This document shows, in pieces, positions 26,012-36,767 of a stretch of DNA of 64,000 bases; positions within the stretch are counted from its first letter, which is position 1; the number at the start of each line of letters is the position of its first letter. Both the position numbers and the translations under genes were made by a program. This DNA comes from Spirosoma luteum DSM 19990. Lineage in GTDB: Bacteria > Bacteroidota > Bacteroidia > Cytophagales > Spirosomataceae. Under the pieces are notes generated by a model. It made no database searches, was not told where the DNA came from, and saw only the letters and a list, made by a program, of their open reading frames with translations. Where the stretch lies: contig NZ_KB893263.1 of the NCBI RefSeq assembly GCF_000374065.1, positions 20,452 to 84,451 of the forward strand. Direction: 5' to 3'.

Positions 26012-27313
26012 CTACGCAATGACAGCCTGCCGGTGAATAATGGCTTCACGGTCGGGACTGGTCGAAATGAAGTTGATGGGTAAGCCCAGGGTGTCTTCCA
26101 GAAAGTAAACGTAGGTTGCCAGTTCCGATGGCACATCACTGAATGACCGAATGTCAGTCAAGTCGGTTTGCCAGCCTTTAAAGGATTTATAAACAGGCTT
26201 TACAGGCGTGTCGCACAAATCATACGGCATCTTTTCGGTTATGGTGCCCGGTCCGCCGTCGCGGTCGGGGAGTTCATAATGAGTGCATATTTTTATTTCA
26301 TCGAAGATGTTCAGTACATCCACCTTCATCATCACCAGCTGCGTAACGCCATTAATCATAATAGCGTATTTGAGGGCGGGCAAATCGAGCCAGCCGCACC
26401 GGCGCGGGCGACCTGTAGTCGAGCCAAACTCGCGCCCTTCCTGGCGCATCAGTTCACCGGTTTCATCCATGAGCTCGGTAGGGAAGGGGCCACTACCAAC
26501 GCGGGTGCAATAGGCTTTGAAAATCCCAAATACTTCGCCAATCTGACTGGGGGCAATACCTAATCCCGTACAGGCACCGGCGGTCATGGTACTGGAGGAG
26601 GTTACAAATGGATAGGAACCAAAATCAATATCGAGCAGTGAACCCTGCGCCCCTTCGGCTAGTACTTTTTTGCCCGACTGAATGGCCTCGTTTACCGCAT
26701 ATTCACTGTCAGTCAACTGGAACTGCTTCATGAATTCCACTGCACCAAAAAACTCTGTTTCGGCCTGAGGAAGCACTGAGGCATAGTCGAAATTGTTCTG
26801 CTCAAGAATGACTTTATGAATGGCTACCAGTTTGTTGTATTTCTCCTGAAAATTCGGCGACAGAATATCGCCAACCCGTAATCCCTGCCGGGCTACTTTG
26901 TCCTGATACGTTGGGCCAATGCCCCGCAGGGTCGACCCAATTTTTGAGTCGCCTTTTGCCTGTTCGTAAGCGGCATCCAGCAGTCGGTGCGTTGGGATAA
27001 TAATAGATGCCTTGCGTGAAATCTGGAGATTATCGGTCAGGGCAAGGTTGAATTTTGCCAGCCCGTCAATTTCTTTTTTGAACACAATGGGATCGAGTAC
27101 CACCCCATTGCCAATGATGTTGAGGATATCGTTGCGGAAAATGCCGGACGGAATCTGGTGCAACACGTGCTTTAACCCGTTGAATTCGAGCGTGTGTCCG
27201 GCATTGGGACCACCCTGAAAACGGGCTACCACCTGGTACTGAGGAGCCAGTACGTCCACAATTTTACCTTTTCCTTCGTCGCCCCACTGGAGGCCTAATA
27301 AAACATCGATCAT
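26012..27313 (-). CDS. purA: adenylosuccinate synthase
   Basis: 433 residues, normal length. The N-terminal GLQWGDEGKGKIVD (7-20) holds the catalytic Asp and the GTP-binding loop; GPNAGHTL, the QGSLLDIDFGSYPFVTSS segment, the RVGSGPFPTE motif and TGRPRRCGW are all in place. It converts IMP and aspartate to adenylosuccinate with GTP in the first step from IMP to AMP. It lies between the Fur-family gene and an unknown gene, all on the minus strand. Confidence 0.97.
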   Translation of the reverse strand: MIDVLLGLQWGDEGKGKIVDVLAPQYQVVARFQGGPNAGHTLEFNGLKHVLHQIPSGIFRNDILNIIGNGVVLDPIVFKKEIDGLAKFNLALTDNLQISRKASIIIPTHRLLDAAYEQAKGDSKIGSTLRGIGPTYQDKVARQGLRVGDILSPNFQEKYNKLVAIHKVILEQNNFDYASVLPQAETEFFGAVEFMKQFQLTDSEYAVNEAIQSGKKVLAEGAQGSLLDIDFGSYPFVTSSSTMTAGACTGLGIAPSQIGEVFGIFKAYCTRVGSGPFPTELMDETGELMRQEGREFGSTTGRPRRCGWLDLPALKYAIMINGVTQLVMMKVDVLNIFDEIKICTHYELPDRDGGPGTITEKMPYDLCDTPVKPVYKSFKGWQTDLTDIRSFSDVPSELATYVYFLEDTLGLPINFISTSPDREAIIHRQAVIA

Positions 27314-27521
27314 TTACTTTTTTGATTGATTGACTATTGATACGGCTTAGCGTATATAAAATTGAGTGAACGATTTCAATGGAAAGAAGTGGATGTTAAT
27401 GCTCTGACAGAAGCAAAACCACTTGATTGAAGGACAACAGAAGCGTGGTTCTGGACAACGTTACGGCACACTAGCGTAAATCGTATCCATCGTAGAGCAA
27501 ATGGCCATTCATCTTCACTGC

Positions 27522-28034
27522 CTACTCGTCCATCGTCACCCCGGCTGTTTGGATATTTTTTGCAGATTCCTCTTTATTCTCACAAAAATCGCGGGCGCAG
27601 GAGCCGTAAAAAATCAACGAGTGGTGCATCACGTTAAATTTTAGCATGTCGCCCACCATATTTTGAATGTTCTGAACACGCGGGTCACAAAATTCCATCA
27701 CTTTATGGCAGTCGGTACAAATTAAATGGTCGTGCTGCCGGAAGCCGTACGACTTTTCGTACTGAGCCAGGTTACGCCCAAACTGATGTTTGGTAACCAG
27801 GTCGCAGTCAACCAGCACATCCAGCGTGTTATAAACGGTTGCCCGGCTCACCCGGTATTTTTTGTTTTTCATGGAGATATACAACTCGTCCACATCGAAG
27901 TGGTCCTGTCGGTTGTAGATCTCTTCCAGAATGGCAAAGCGCTCGGGCGTTTTCCGAAGCCCCTTTCGCTCGAGGTACGCGCGAAAGATCATCTGAGCAG
28001 ATTCTAGGTTAGTTTGAGCAGGAGCCTGTTGCAT
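27522..28034 (-). CDS. Fur-family transcriptional regulator
   Basis: 170 residues. The winged helix carries the family's KYRVSRATVYNTLDVLVDCDLV; the metal region has HDHLICTDC and a C-terminal CARDFC pair, giving the structural zinc site with CTDC. Fur-family proteins repress iron, zinc or peroxide genes. A specific type (Fur, Zur or PerR) cannot be read from the sequence. A -7 box ends 6 bp upstream of the ATG, so the mRNA may be nearly leaderless. A catalase-peroxidase gene lies 4.4 kb away. Confidence 0.92.
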   Translation of the reverse strand: MQQAPAQTNLESAQMIFRAYLERKGLRKTPERFAILEEIYNRQDHFDVDELYISMKNKKYRVSRATVYNTLDVLVDCDLVTKHQFGRNLAQYEKSYGFRQHDHLICTDCHKVMEFCDPRVQNIQNMVGDMLKFNVMHHSLIFYGSCARDFCENKEESAKNIQTAGVTMDE

Positions 28035-28039
28035 AGGGG

Positions 28040-28047
28040 CAAATTTA
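28040..28047 (-). promoter_or_regulatory. Bacteroidota -7 box of the Fur-family gene
   Basis: The minus strand reads TAAATTTG immediately upstream of the start codon, with the AATGAT palindrome just upstream of it. Confidence 0.55.
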
Positions 28048-28053
28048 ATGATG

Positions 28054-28139
28054 AATGATGAATTATAAAGGGTGAATTGGCTTCTCGCGAAAGCCTACAT
28101 TACCCTTTAGTCATCATTCATAGCTTATAATTCATCATT
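28054..28139. repeat. AATGAT-family inverted repeat, copy 2
   Basis: AATGATGAATTATAA (28054-28068) and TTATAATTCATCATT (28125-28139) are perfect inverted repeats; AAGGGT/ACCCTT further inside also pair. It fills the gap between the rel and Fur-family genes. Confidence 0.65.
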
Positions 28140-28142
28140 CTA

Positions 28143-30410
28143 TCAGTCGAATCGTACCACTTCAAACACACCCTGAACGTGTTCAAGCTTTTGTATCAGC
28201 GTATCGAGGTGGGCGGTGTCATGAACGTAGAGCCGGATATTTCCTTCAAAGATACCGTCTTTGGAATCAATCGCTACCGAGCGCATATTGATGTGCAGTT
28301 CGTTGCTGATGATCCGCGTTACATCGTTTATTAAACCAACCCGGTCGGTACCGGTAATCCGTAAACCAGCCAGGAAAGCCAGTTCTTTCTGGGATGTCCA
28401 CTTGGCTTTTATAATTCGGTTGCCGTGGTTGGACATCAGTTCAACGGCGTTCGGGCAGGTAACGCGGTGGATTTTGATGCCATCATTTATCGTTACGAAG
28501 CCAAATACATCGTCACCTGAAATGGGATTACAGCATTTGGAAAGCGTGTAGTCGATGCGATCCATGTCCTCGCCAATGAGCAACATATCGGCATCCGCCC
28601 GCTCCCCATGAATCTTTTTCAGTTCCTTTACAAACGCTTTTGCATCGGGCAGGGTGTCGGTATTGAGTTTGTTAACGCGGTTTTCCTTCGCTTCCTTATC
28701 CGCCTTGAACTTCTTCAGTTCGCTAACGTCCACGTGCCCTTTACCCACCCGGTAAAAGAAATCATCGGTCGTTTTTGACCCAAAGTAAGCCCGTAACTGG
28801 TTGATGACCTCGTTGGTCATTTCCAGGCGCAGGAGCCGCAGTTTCTTATTGACCAATTCCCGGCCATCCGTTACAAAGCGTTTGTTATCTTCTTTTATCA
28901 GGTCTTTGATCTTGGTCTTGGCCTTCGACGTAACCACAAACCGCAGCCAGTCTTCACTGGGTTTCTGCCGGTTCGACGTAATGACCTCTACCTGGTCTCC
29001 ATTCTGGAGCACGTAACTGAGTGGCACAAGGGTATTATTAACTTTTGCTGCCATACACCGCGCCCCAATCTGGGTGTGAATGTCGAATGCAAAGTCAAGG
29101 GCGGTAGCACCCCGTTGCAACACCTGAAGATCACCCTTGGGCGTAAACACGAAGACTTCCTCGCTGTACAGATTGCTTCTGAAATCATCAACAAACTCGA
29201 TAGCGGCCTTTTTGTCGCCACTCCCTGCCGATTCGATCATATCGCGAACCTGACTAATCCATGCTTCGATACCCTCGCCGGTTTTGGTATCGTTGCCCTT
29301 GTATTTCCAGTGGGCTGCGTACCCTTTTTCGGCAATTTCATTCATCCGCTCCGTCCGGATCTGCACCTCTACCCACTGGCCCAGGCGGCTCATCACCGTC
29401 GTGTGCAGCGATTCGTAGCCATTGGTGCGGGGGGTACTAATCCAGTCCTTCAGCCGGTCGGGGTTAGGTTTGTAATGATCCGTTACGATGGAATAGGCCC
29501 GCCAGCAGGCTGCTTTCTCCTCCTCCTGTGGTACATCCAGAATGATCCGCACCGCAAACAAATCATAAATTTCCTCAAATGGTTTTTTCGATTTGTTCAG
29601 CTTCGTCCAGATCGAGTAAATCGACTTGGGGCGGCCTTTAACGACGTATTTAAGGCCCGTTTCGGCCAGTCCTTTTTCAATTGGTTCAATAAATCGCCCA
29701 ATGAAGCGGTCACGGGCCAGCCGGGTATCGCGGAGCTTCTTGGCAATATCTTTATACGCTTCCGGCTCAACATGTTTCAGGTACAGGTCTTCCAGCTCCG
29801 ATTTTATGGCGTACAAACCCAGCCGGTGGGCGAGGGGAGCGTAGATATAAATCGTTTCGGAGGCAATTTTCAACTGCTTGTCGCGGGGCATCGAGTCCAG
29901 CGTCCGCATGTTATGAAGGCGGTCGGCCAGCTTAATCAGGATAACCCGTACATCATCCGACAGGGTCAGCAGCATCTTCCGGAAATTCTCCGCCTGCTGT
30001 GACGAACCGTATTCGAAAAAGCCCGAAATCTTGGTCAGGCCATCAATGATCCGGGCTACTTTCGGGCCAAATGCCCGGTCTATATCGGCAATAGTGGTTT
30101 CGGTATCTTCCACAACATCATGGAGCAACGCAGCCACAATACTGGTTGGACCCAATCCGATTTCTTCAACGGCAATCTGCGCTACGGCCAGCGGATGGTA
30201 TATATAGGGCTCTCCTGAGCGCCGACGCATGTTTTTGTGCGCTTCGGCCGATGTGTTGAATGCCCGTTTTATCAGTTTGGCATCATCCCCTTTCAGCATG
30301 GGTTTGGCCGCCCTCAGCAGTCGTCGGTAACGTTTGAGGATTTCCTGTCGTTCCAGTTCTAAATCAATGACAGGTTCGGCCTGGGGGCTGGATTCGGTAA
30401 CATTCATCAT
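28143..30410 (-). CDS. RelA/SpoT bifunctional (p)ppGpp synthetase/hydrolase
   Basis: 755 residues. The N-terminal HD hydrolase domain is intact (YHPLAVAQIAVEEIGLG, then LLHDVVEDTETT). The synthetase domain has GRPKSIYSIWTKLNK and a FAVRIIL strand. A TGS domain (EVFVFTPKGDL...) at about 400-460 and a C-terminal ACT domain (about 680-755) follow. It makes and degrades the stringent-response alarmone. As in most Bacteroidota, one long enzyme with both HD and synthetase motifs suggests a SpoT/Rel role. The promoter side abuts the tRNA-Leu locus in the opposite direction. Confidence 0.96.
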   Translation of the reverse strand: MMNVTESSPQAEPVIDLELERQEILKRYRRLLRAAKPMLKGDDAKLIKRAFNTSAEAHKNMRRRSGEPYIYHPLAVAQIAVEEIGLGPTSIVAALLHDVVEDTETTIADIDRAFGPKVARIIDGLTKISGFFEYGSSQQAENFRKMLLTLSDDVRVILIKLADRLHNMRTLDSMPRDKQLKIASETIYIYAPLAHRLGLYAIKSELEDLYLKHVEPEAYKDIAKKLRDTRLARDRFIGRFIEPIEKGLAETGLKYVVKGRPKSIYSIWTKLNKSKKPFEEIYDLFAVRIILDVPQEEEKAACWRAYSIVTDHYKPNPDRLKDWISTPRTNGYESLHTTVMSRLGQWVEVQIRTERMNEIAEKGYAAHWKYKGNDTKTGEGIEAWISQVRDMIESAGSGDKKAAIEFVDDFRSNLYSEEVFVFTPKGDLQVLQRGATALDFAFDIHTQIGARCMAAKVNNTLVPLSYVLQNGDQVEVITSNRQKPSEDWLRFVVTSKAKTKIKDLIKEDNKRFVTDGRELVNKKLRLLRLEMTNEVINQLRAYFGSKTTDDFFYRVGKGHVDVSELKKFKADKEAKENRVNKLNTDTLPDAKAFVKELKKIHGERADADMLLIGEDMDRIDYTLSKCCNPISGDDVFGFVTINDGIKIHRVTCPNAVELMSNHGNRIIKAKWTSQKELAFLAGLRITGTDRVGLINDVTRIISNELHINMRSVAIDSKDGIFEGNIRLYVHDTAHLDTLIQKLEHVQGVFEVVRFD

Positions 30411-30547
30411 TGGTGGCTGCCTGACAGCTATTTCCTTTAGGTTGTGCTCGTACTACCAAGATAACAAAATAATAATCCAAAATGGAGCAGTGAGGCACTA
30501 AAAATAAAACCTATTGGCATTTTGCTTGATGAGTTAAATTTTTTTAG

Positions 30548-30555
30548 TAGTTTTG
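30548..30555 (+). promoter_or_regulatory. Bacteroidota -7 box of tRNA-Leu
   Basis: TAGTTTTG matches TAnnTTTG and lies 45 bp upstream of the tRNA 5' end, with TTTG at 30521-30524 as a possible -33. Confidence 0.6.
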
Positions 30556-30600
30556 CACCCTCAAAAGGCGAAAAGCCTGACTGTTTTGAGCCACTAATTT

Positions 30601-30682
30601 GCGGGCGTGGCGAAATTGGTAGACGTGCCAGACTTAGGATCTGGTGCCGCAAGGCATGGGGGTTCGAGTCCCTCCGCCCGTA
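30601..30682 (+). tRNA. tRNA-Leu (anticodon TAG)
   Basis: An 82-nt class II tRNA: acceptor GCGGGCG/CGCCCGT, anticodon stem CCAGA/TCTGG with loop CTTAGGA (TAG), long variable arm, T-loop with TTCGAGT, discriminator A. CCA is not encoded. Confidence 0.93.
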
Positions 30683-30693
30683 CAATGTTTAAA

Positions 30694-30710
30694 CCGGGCC
30701 GCCGGAGCGG
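30694..30710 (-). repeat. GC-rich 17-mer (REP-like), copy by tRNA-Leu
   Basis: CCGGGCCGCCGGAGCGG is the exact reverse complement of 63409-63425 and differs by one base from 63826-63842. It starts 12 bp after the tRNA and abuts a 23-bp hairpin. Confidence 0.55.
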
Positions 30711-30711
30711 A

Positions 30712-30770
30712 GCGAAAGAGTGAAAGAGCGAAAAAATGGCAATCCGCTTTTCGCTCTTTCACTCTTTCGC
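30712..30770. repeat. perfect 23-bp palindrome between tRNA-Leu and tig
   Basis: GCGAAAGAGTGAAAGAGCGAAAA at 30712-30734 pairs perfectly with 30748-30770 around a 13-nt loop. The arms are built from GAAAGAG-type repeats. No T-tract typical of a terminator follows. Confidence 0.75.
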
Positions 30771-30796
30771 TCTTTCACTTTTAACTAGTTACACAC

Positions 30797-32158
30797 GTGG
30801 ATATCACTTTAGAAAAAGCTGACGAAACCAATGCTTCGCTGAAAATTACCCTGACCCCTGCAGACTATAAGCCGGAAGTAGATAAAAAACTAAAGGACTA
30901 TAGCCGTAAGGTTCAGCTGAAAGGGTTCCGGCCCGGCCACGTACCAGCTTCTCTGGTGCAGAAAATGTACGGCAAGAGCATTTTGGTCGATGAGATAAAT
31001 GCGATGCTGAGCAAAACGGTCAGCCAGTATATCCGTGAAAATAAATTACAGGTCGTTGGCGACCCTGTTCCGGACCGGACGCAGGCCGACCAAATCGACT
31101 GGGATAACCAATCTGATTTTGCATTTAGCTACACCCTTGGTCTGGCCTCGGAATTTGATATTGATTTCAGCGACCTTCCCAGTGTAACGCGCTACGAGAT
31201 TCAGGCCGGTGAGGCTGAAGTAGAAAGTACGATTGCCGATTTGCAGCAGCGGTTCCACACGCATGGTCATGGCGAAGAAGTGGGCGACGGCGACACCATA
31301 TACGGCGAACTGAAGCAGGCTGGTACGGAAGAAGATACGGCGGGTTTCTCGGCTAAAACGGCTTTCCCGATGAATCAGATGGCGGAGGATGCCAAGGGTC
31401 AGTTTGTCGGTAAGAAAAAAGGTGAACTCATTACGTTTATACTGGAAGATGTTTTCCCGGACGAGAAAGCCCGTGCCAACGCTACCGGTGTAAAGAAAGA
31501 AGAAGCGGCCGATTTGACAGGAGAATTCACCTTTGAGATTGACGACATCACCCGCCACGAACCTGCTGAACTGAATCAGGAGTTTTTTGATAAGGTACTG
31601 GGCATTGGCGCCGTAACGGAGGAAGAGCAGTTCCGGTCCAAAGTCGTTGAGATTATCCGGGGCAACTACAGCCGTGAATCAGATCAGTTGTTGCGGTTGG
31701 ACGTTGAGAAAACCCTCATCGACAACACGCCGATCCTGCTGCCCGACGAGTTTCTGAAAAACTGGCTACTCGAGGTAAACGAAGGTAAGTTTACCCCTGA
31801 GCAGGTTGAGGAGCAGTATGATGACTTTACGAAGTCGGTTAAGCTACAACTCATCAAAAACAAAATTGCGGATAAAGCTGATATCAAGGTTGAGCAGGAC
31901 GAATTGCTGAACGTTACCCGTCAGATGGTTCGGGAGCAGTTTGGTTTCATGGGTGGTGAAGACGAGGAGATGAACAAAACCATCGACCGTATCGCTCAGA
32001 ACTACCTGATGGATGAAAAGAACAACGGTCAGAATTACACGAATACCTTTAACCGGGTGTTTGATGATAAAGTGATTGGATACGCCAAAACCCAGCTGAC
32101 CGTCGTGTCGCAGGAAGTGACGGTGGATGAATTTAAGGCCCTGGTAGAAAACCGGTAA
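30797..32158 (+). CDS. tig: trigger factor
   Basis: 453 residues. The N-terminal ribosome-binding domain has the FRPGHVPASLV signature (about 46-56); a divergent FKBP-type middle domain (about 155-245) and a helical C-terminal chaperone domain (about 260-440) follow. It binds nascent chains at the ribosome exit. The start is GTG 30797, fitting the family's MDITLE-like beginning. It ends at a rho-independent terminator. Confidence 0.93.
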   Translation: MDITLEKADETNASLKITLTPADYKPEVDKKLKDYSRKVQLKGFRPGHVPASLVQKMYGKSILVDEINAMLSKTVSQYIRENKLQVVGDPVPDRTQADQIDWDNQSDFAFSYTLGLASEFDIDFSDLPSVTRYEIQAGEAEVESTIADLQQRFHTHGHGEEVGDGDTIYGELKQAGTEEDTAGFSAKTAFPMNQMAEDAKGQFVGKKKGELITFILEDVFPDEKARANATGVKKEEAADLTGEFTFEIDDITRHEPAELNQEFFDKVLGIGAVTEEEQFRSKVVEIIRGNYSRESDQLLRLDVEKTLIDNTPILLPDEFLKNWLLEVNEGKFTPEQVEEQYDDFTKSVKLQLIKNKIADKADIKVEQDELLNVTRQMVREQFGFMGGEDEEMNKTIDRIAQNYLMDEKNNGQNYTNTFNRVFDDKVIGYAKTQLTVVSQEVTVDEFKALVENR

Positions 32159-32184
32159 CCAACGGATTCTGTAAGCTGATACAG

Positions 32185-32216
32185 GCGGCCCGGTCATTGA
32201 TCGGGTCGCTTTTTTG
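32185..32216 (+). terminator. intrinsic terminator of tig
   Basis: GCGGCCCG/CGGGTCGC stem (32185-32192/32202-32209, one wobble) followed by a T-run, 26 bp after the stop. Confidence 0.8.
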
Positions 32217-32397
32217 TGGATTATACCTGTCAGTAGTGTAGGGGATTACATCAAACGGCAAGTTGACTTAGTAGCATAATCAACTGAGTACCATCAACAC
32301 TTTTTTCGCCTTCGCCCTAAACCTGGCAGGTAGCTATGATCCGATATTAAACGTCAGACTACCAGCGGCAGCAAACCAGCGTAAAGAAAAAATGACA

Positions 32398-32447
32398 GCA
32401 AACTAAAAAAGGGTAGCCCGGAAACGAGCCACCCTTTTTTAGTTTGC
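32398..32447 (-). terminator. terminator of katG (convergent with tig)
   Basis: A 17-bp perfect stem (32398-32414/32431-32447) plus two more pairs beyond a mismatch, with T-rich DNA inside the arms. It lies 12 bp past the katG stop on the minus strand and can act in both directions. Confidence 0.75.
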
Positions 32448-32459
32448 GCAACGCAGCAA

Positions 32460-34757
<2,298 letters not shown>

Positions 34758-34758
34758 T

Positions 34759-34825
34759 CAAATTTAGAAAAATCTTCTCTATAGTTTTTATCTATAGTTT
34801 TTATGAGCCTATAGCTAAAATCTAT
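34759..34825 (-). promoter_or_regulatory. katG promoter and tandem CTATAG operator-like repeats
   Basis: The minus strand has TAAATTTG (34759-34766) as -7 box. Upstream of it, TCTATAGTTTTTA occurs twice in tandem (34778-34790, 34791-34803, plus-strand reading), then a third CTATAG at about 34809 and TCTATAAA at 34821. Confidence 0.5.
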
Positions 34826-34895
34826 AAACACACTACGGGCCTGATATTGGGAGAGTTACTGGTAACTTGTTCAACTACCAGATGAGCGACTAACC

Positions 34896-34940
34896 GAAAC
34901 GGCGAGGGAAATCCTGTTACAGGATTTCCCTCGCCGTTTC
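34896..34940. repeat. perfect 21-bp palindrome beside a lipoprotein gene
   Basis: 34896-34916 pairs perfectly with 34920-34940 around a 3-nt loop. It is 19 bp past the stop of the minus-strand lipoprotein gene but has no T-tract. Confidence 0.7.
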
Positions 34941-34959
34941 TGCGATATTGGCCTACCGT

Positions 34960-35979
34960 CTATTGGTACTGAATATACATCGGAACGGGCGTTAGGGACA
35001 GCACCTCTTTGGGCGTCATAATACGAGAACCCGGTTTCCGTAAATCGTTATCATAAAACAGTTTGAAACCCGTGAACTGCACCGGCTCTTTCTGAATGTA
35101 GTCATGATACGAATCTTTTTTGAGTACGGGTGGTCCCCAGCCATCCATGTCCATCACAATCTGCACGTTAGGATCGAGTTTGATGTTCTTGTAGTTCTTG
35201 ACCATACCCTGCGTGAACCGGTGAACCACCAGCACCTTGGGCGGCAGTTTGTTTTCTCTCACGACACGGCTCAGGAACTGCACTGCCTGATTGATGTCAG
35301 CCGCATCGTAGGAGCCTATTTTCGACCCGGGCCGGGCACCCGTAACCATCGAAAACTCCGGGTCTATGCCCAGGTGAACGAAAGGAAGCTTGAGGTATTT
35401 TTCCATGTACTGCATCTCCGGACCCAGTGGAGCGTGGCCCCGCTGAATGTCGAGAAATACGATAGCCTTGTGCTCATTTCCCCATTTCAGCACTTTCTTG
35501 ATGGTTTTGTCGGACATCCGCAGCCGGTAGCCGCCGTCTTTACCGGGTAAGCCCTGAGCCGTGGTGGCTACCAGATGGAGCGCGGGCTGGATGGGCGTAT
35601 TGGTAGAGTCCGCTTTCTTCCAGTTTTTGATTTCGTTATCCAGACGCTGGAGCATTTCTTCTTTCGGATATTGTCCGAGGGCTCCCATTTTTTTGGAGTG
35701 GGGGTTACCATAATAAGCAAAAATGCGGTATTTAGGCAGTATAGCACCCGTAGGCGCATAGGTTAGCGAATCGAGGGTGGAGTCTCCCGTACTCACCGAA
35801 CGAGTGGAAGTCATGGCCCCGGTAGCGGGAGTTTCTGATGATTCGGACGATGACATCGATGCCAGAGAGTCGGTACCCGATGTGCCGGTTTTCGTCGAAT
35901 CGTCTGGTTTTGATTGAGAAGAACAGCCGGTGAATTGACAAACTGCCAGAAAGCAGAGCGCGGCCAGTGAAAAACGCAT
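34960..35979 (-). CDS. uncharacterised lipoprotein
   Basis: 339 residues. The signal sequence ends in the lipobox FTGC (Cys19), so the protein is lipid-anchored. A Ser/Thr-rich, low-complexity linker (about 20-80) leads to a compact domain rich in strands and helices (KYRIFAYYGNPHSKKMGALG, then HLGIDPEFSM, then IVMDMDGWGPP). The acidic GIDPE and MDMDGWG segments look like an enzyme pocket of a TIM-barrel type, but no family was recognised. It ends next to a 21-bp palindrome. Function unknown. Confidence 0.75.
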   Translation of the reverse strand: MRFSLAALCFLAVCQFTGCSSQSKPDDSTKTGTSGTDSLASMSSSESSETPATGAMTSTRSVSTGDSTLDSLTYAPTGAILPKYRIFAYYGNPHSKKMGALGQYPKEEMLQRLDNEIKNWKKADSTNTPIQPALHLVATTAQGLPGKDGGYRLRMSDKTIKKVLKWGNEHKAIVFLDIQRGHAPLGPEMQYMEKYLKLPFVHLGIDPEFSMVTGARPGSKIGSYDAADINQAVQFLSRVVRENKLPPKVLVVHRFTQGMVKNYKNIKLDPNVQIVMDMDGWGPPVLKKDSYHDYIQKEPVQFTGFKLFYDNDLRKPGSRIMTPKEVLSLTPVPMYIQYQ

Positions 35980-36010
35980 ACTACAAAAACGAGTTTAAAA
36001 GATGATTCAT

Positions 36011-36046
36011 AAAAAAAGGTTGAACTCCCATGAAGGAATGTCAACC
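36011..36046 (-). terminator. intrinsic terminator of the YrdC/Sua5 gene
   Basis: On the minus strand a GGTTGACATTCC / GGGAGTTCAACC stem (imperfect inside) is followed by seven Ts, about 35 bp after the stop codon. Confidence 0.7.
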
Positions 36047-36080
36047 CTACGATGCAAGTATAACCTCTAATTAGAACTTT

Positions 36081-36701
36081 TCAAAGTACTAATTCACCCA
36101 GCCCCTGACGGATAATGGAAAAATCATCATCTGTTGCATCAACGATGGTAGAGGCAACGTTGCCGCCGTAGCCGCCGTCAATAACAATATCAACCTGATT
36201 CTGAAACTTCTCGAAAATTAGCTCGGGATCCGTGGAATACTCAATTATCTCGTCCTCATCACGAATGGACGTCGTAATAATGGGATTCCCCAACTGCCGT
36301 ACAATTTGCCGGGGAATGTCGTTGTCCGGAACCCGGATACCTACTGTTTTCTTGTTGGTGTTCAGTAGTTTGGGTACATTGTTCGTGGCCTGTAAAATAA
36401 ACGTGAACGGCCCCGGCAAGGCACTTTTCATCAGCTTGAAAGCCTGGTTGCTCACCCGCGCATAGTCGGCGATATGACTCAGGTCGTAACAGATGAACGA
36501 GAAGTCATTCTTGGTCGGTTTAATGCCTTTGATACGCGCTATCCGTTCCACCGCCCGGGCGTTATGGATATCGCAGCCCATGCCATAAACAGTATCGGTC
36601 GGGTAGATGATAACAGCACCTTCCCGCAAACTCTTTACAATATGGTCGAGTCGGCGGGGATCGGGATTATCTGGGTATAGCTTAATGAACTCAGCAGACA
36701 T
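36081..36701 (-). CDS. YrdC/Sua5-family L-threonylcarbamoyladenylate synthase
   Basis: 206 residues. The family signature [19 protein letters not shown] lies near 29-47; the [17 protein letters not shown] segment and the Arg/Pro region [17 protein letters not shown] continue the YrdC fold. It makes threonylcarbamoyl-AMP for the t6A modification of tRNAs that read ANN codons. The extra C-terminal domain of Sua5 is absent, so it is the short TsaC/YciO kind; a YciO paralogue with unknown role cannot be excluded. Confidence 0.85.
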   Translation of the reverse strand: MSAEFIKLYPDNPDPRRLDHIVKSLREGAVIIYPTDTVYGMGCDIHNARAVERIARIKGIKPTKNDFSFICYDLSHIADYARVSNQAFKLMKSALPGPFTFILQATNNVPKLLNTNKKTVGIRVPDNDIPRQIVRQLGNPIITTSIRDEDEIIEYSTDPELIFEKFQNQVDIVIDGGYGGNVASTIVDATDDDFSIIRQGLGELVL

Positions 36702-36767
36702 GATAATGGTATACAGCTAACAAGTAAAGGGTGAATGAAGTGTAGTAAAGCATAAACCAAAAACGAT

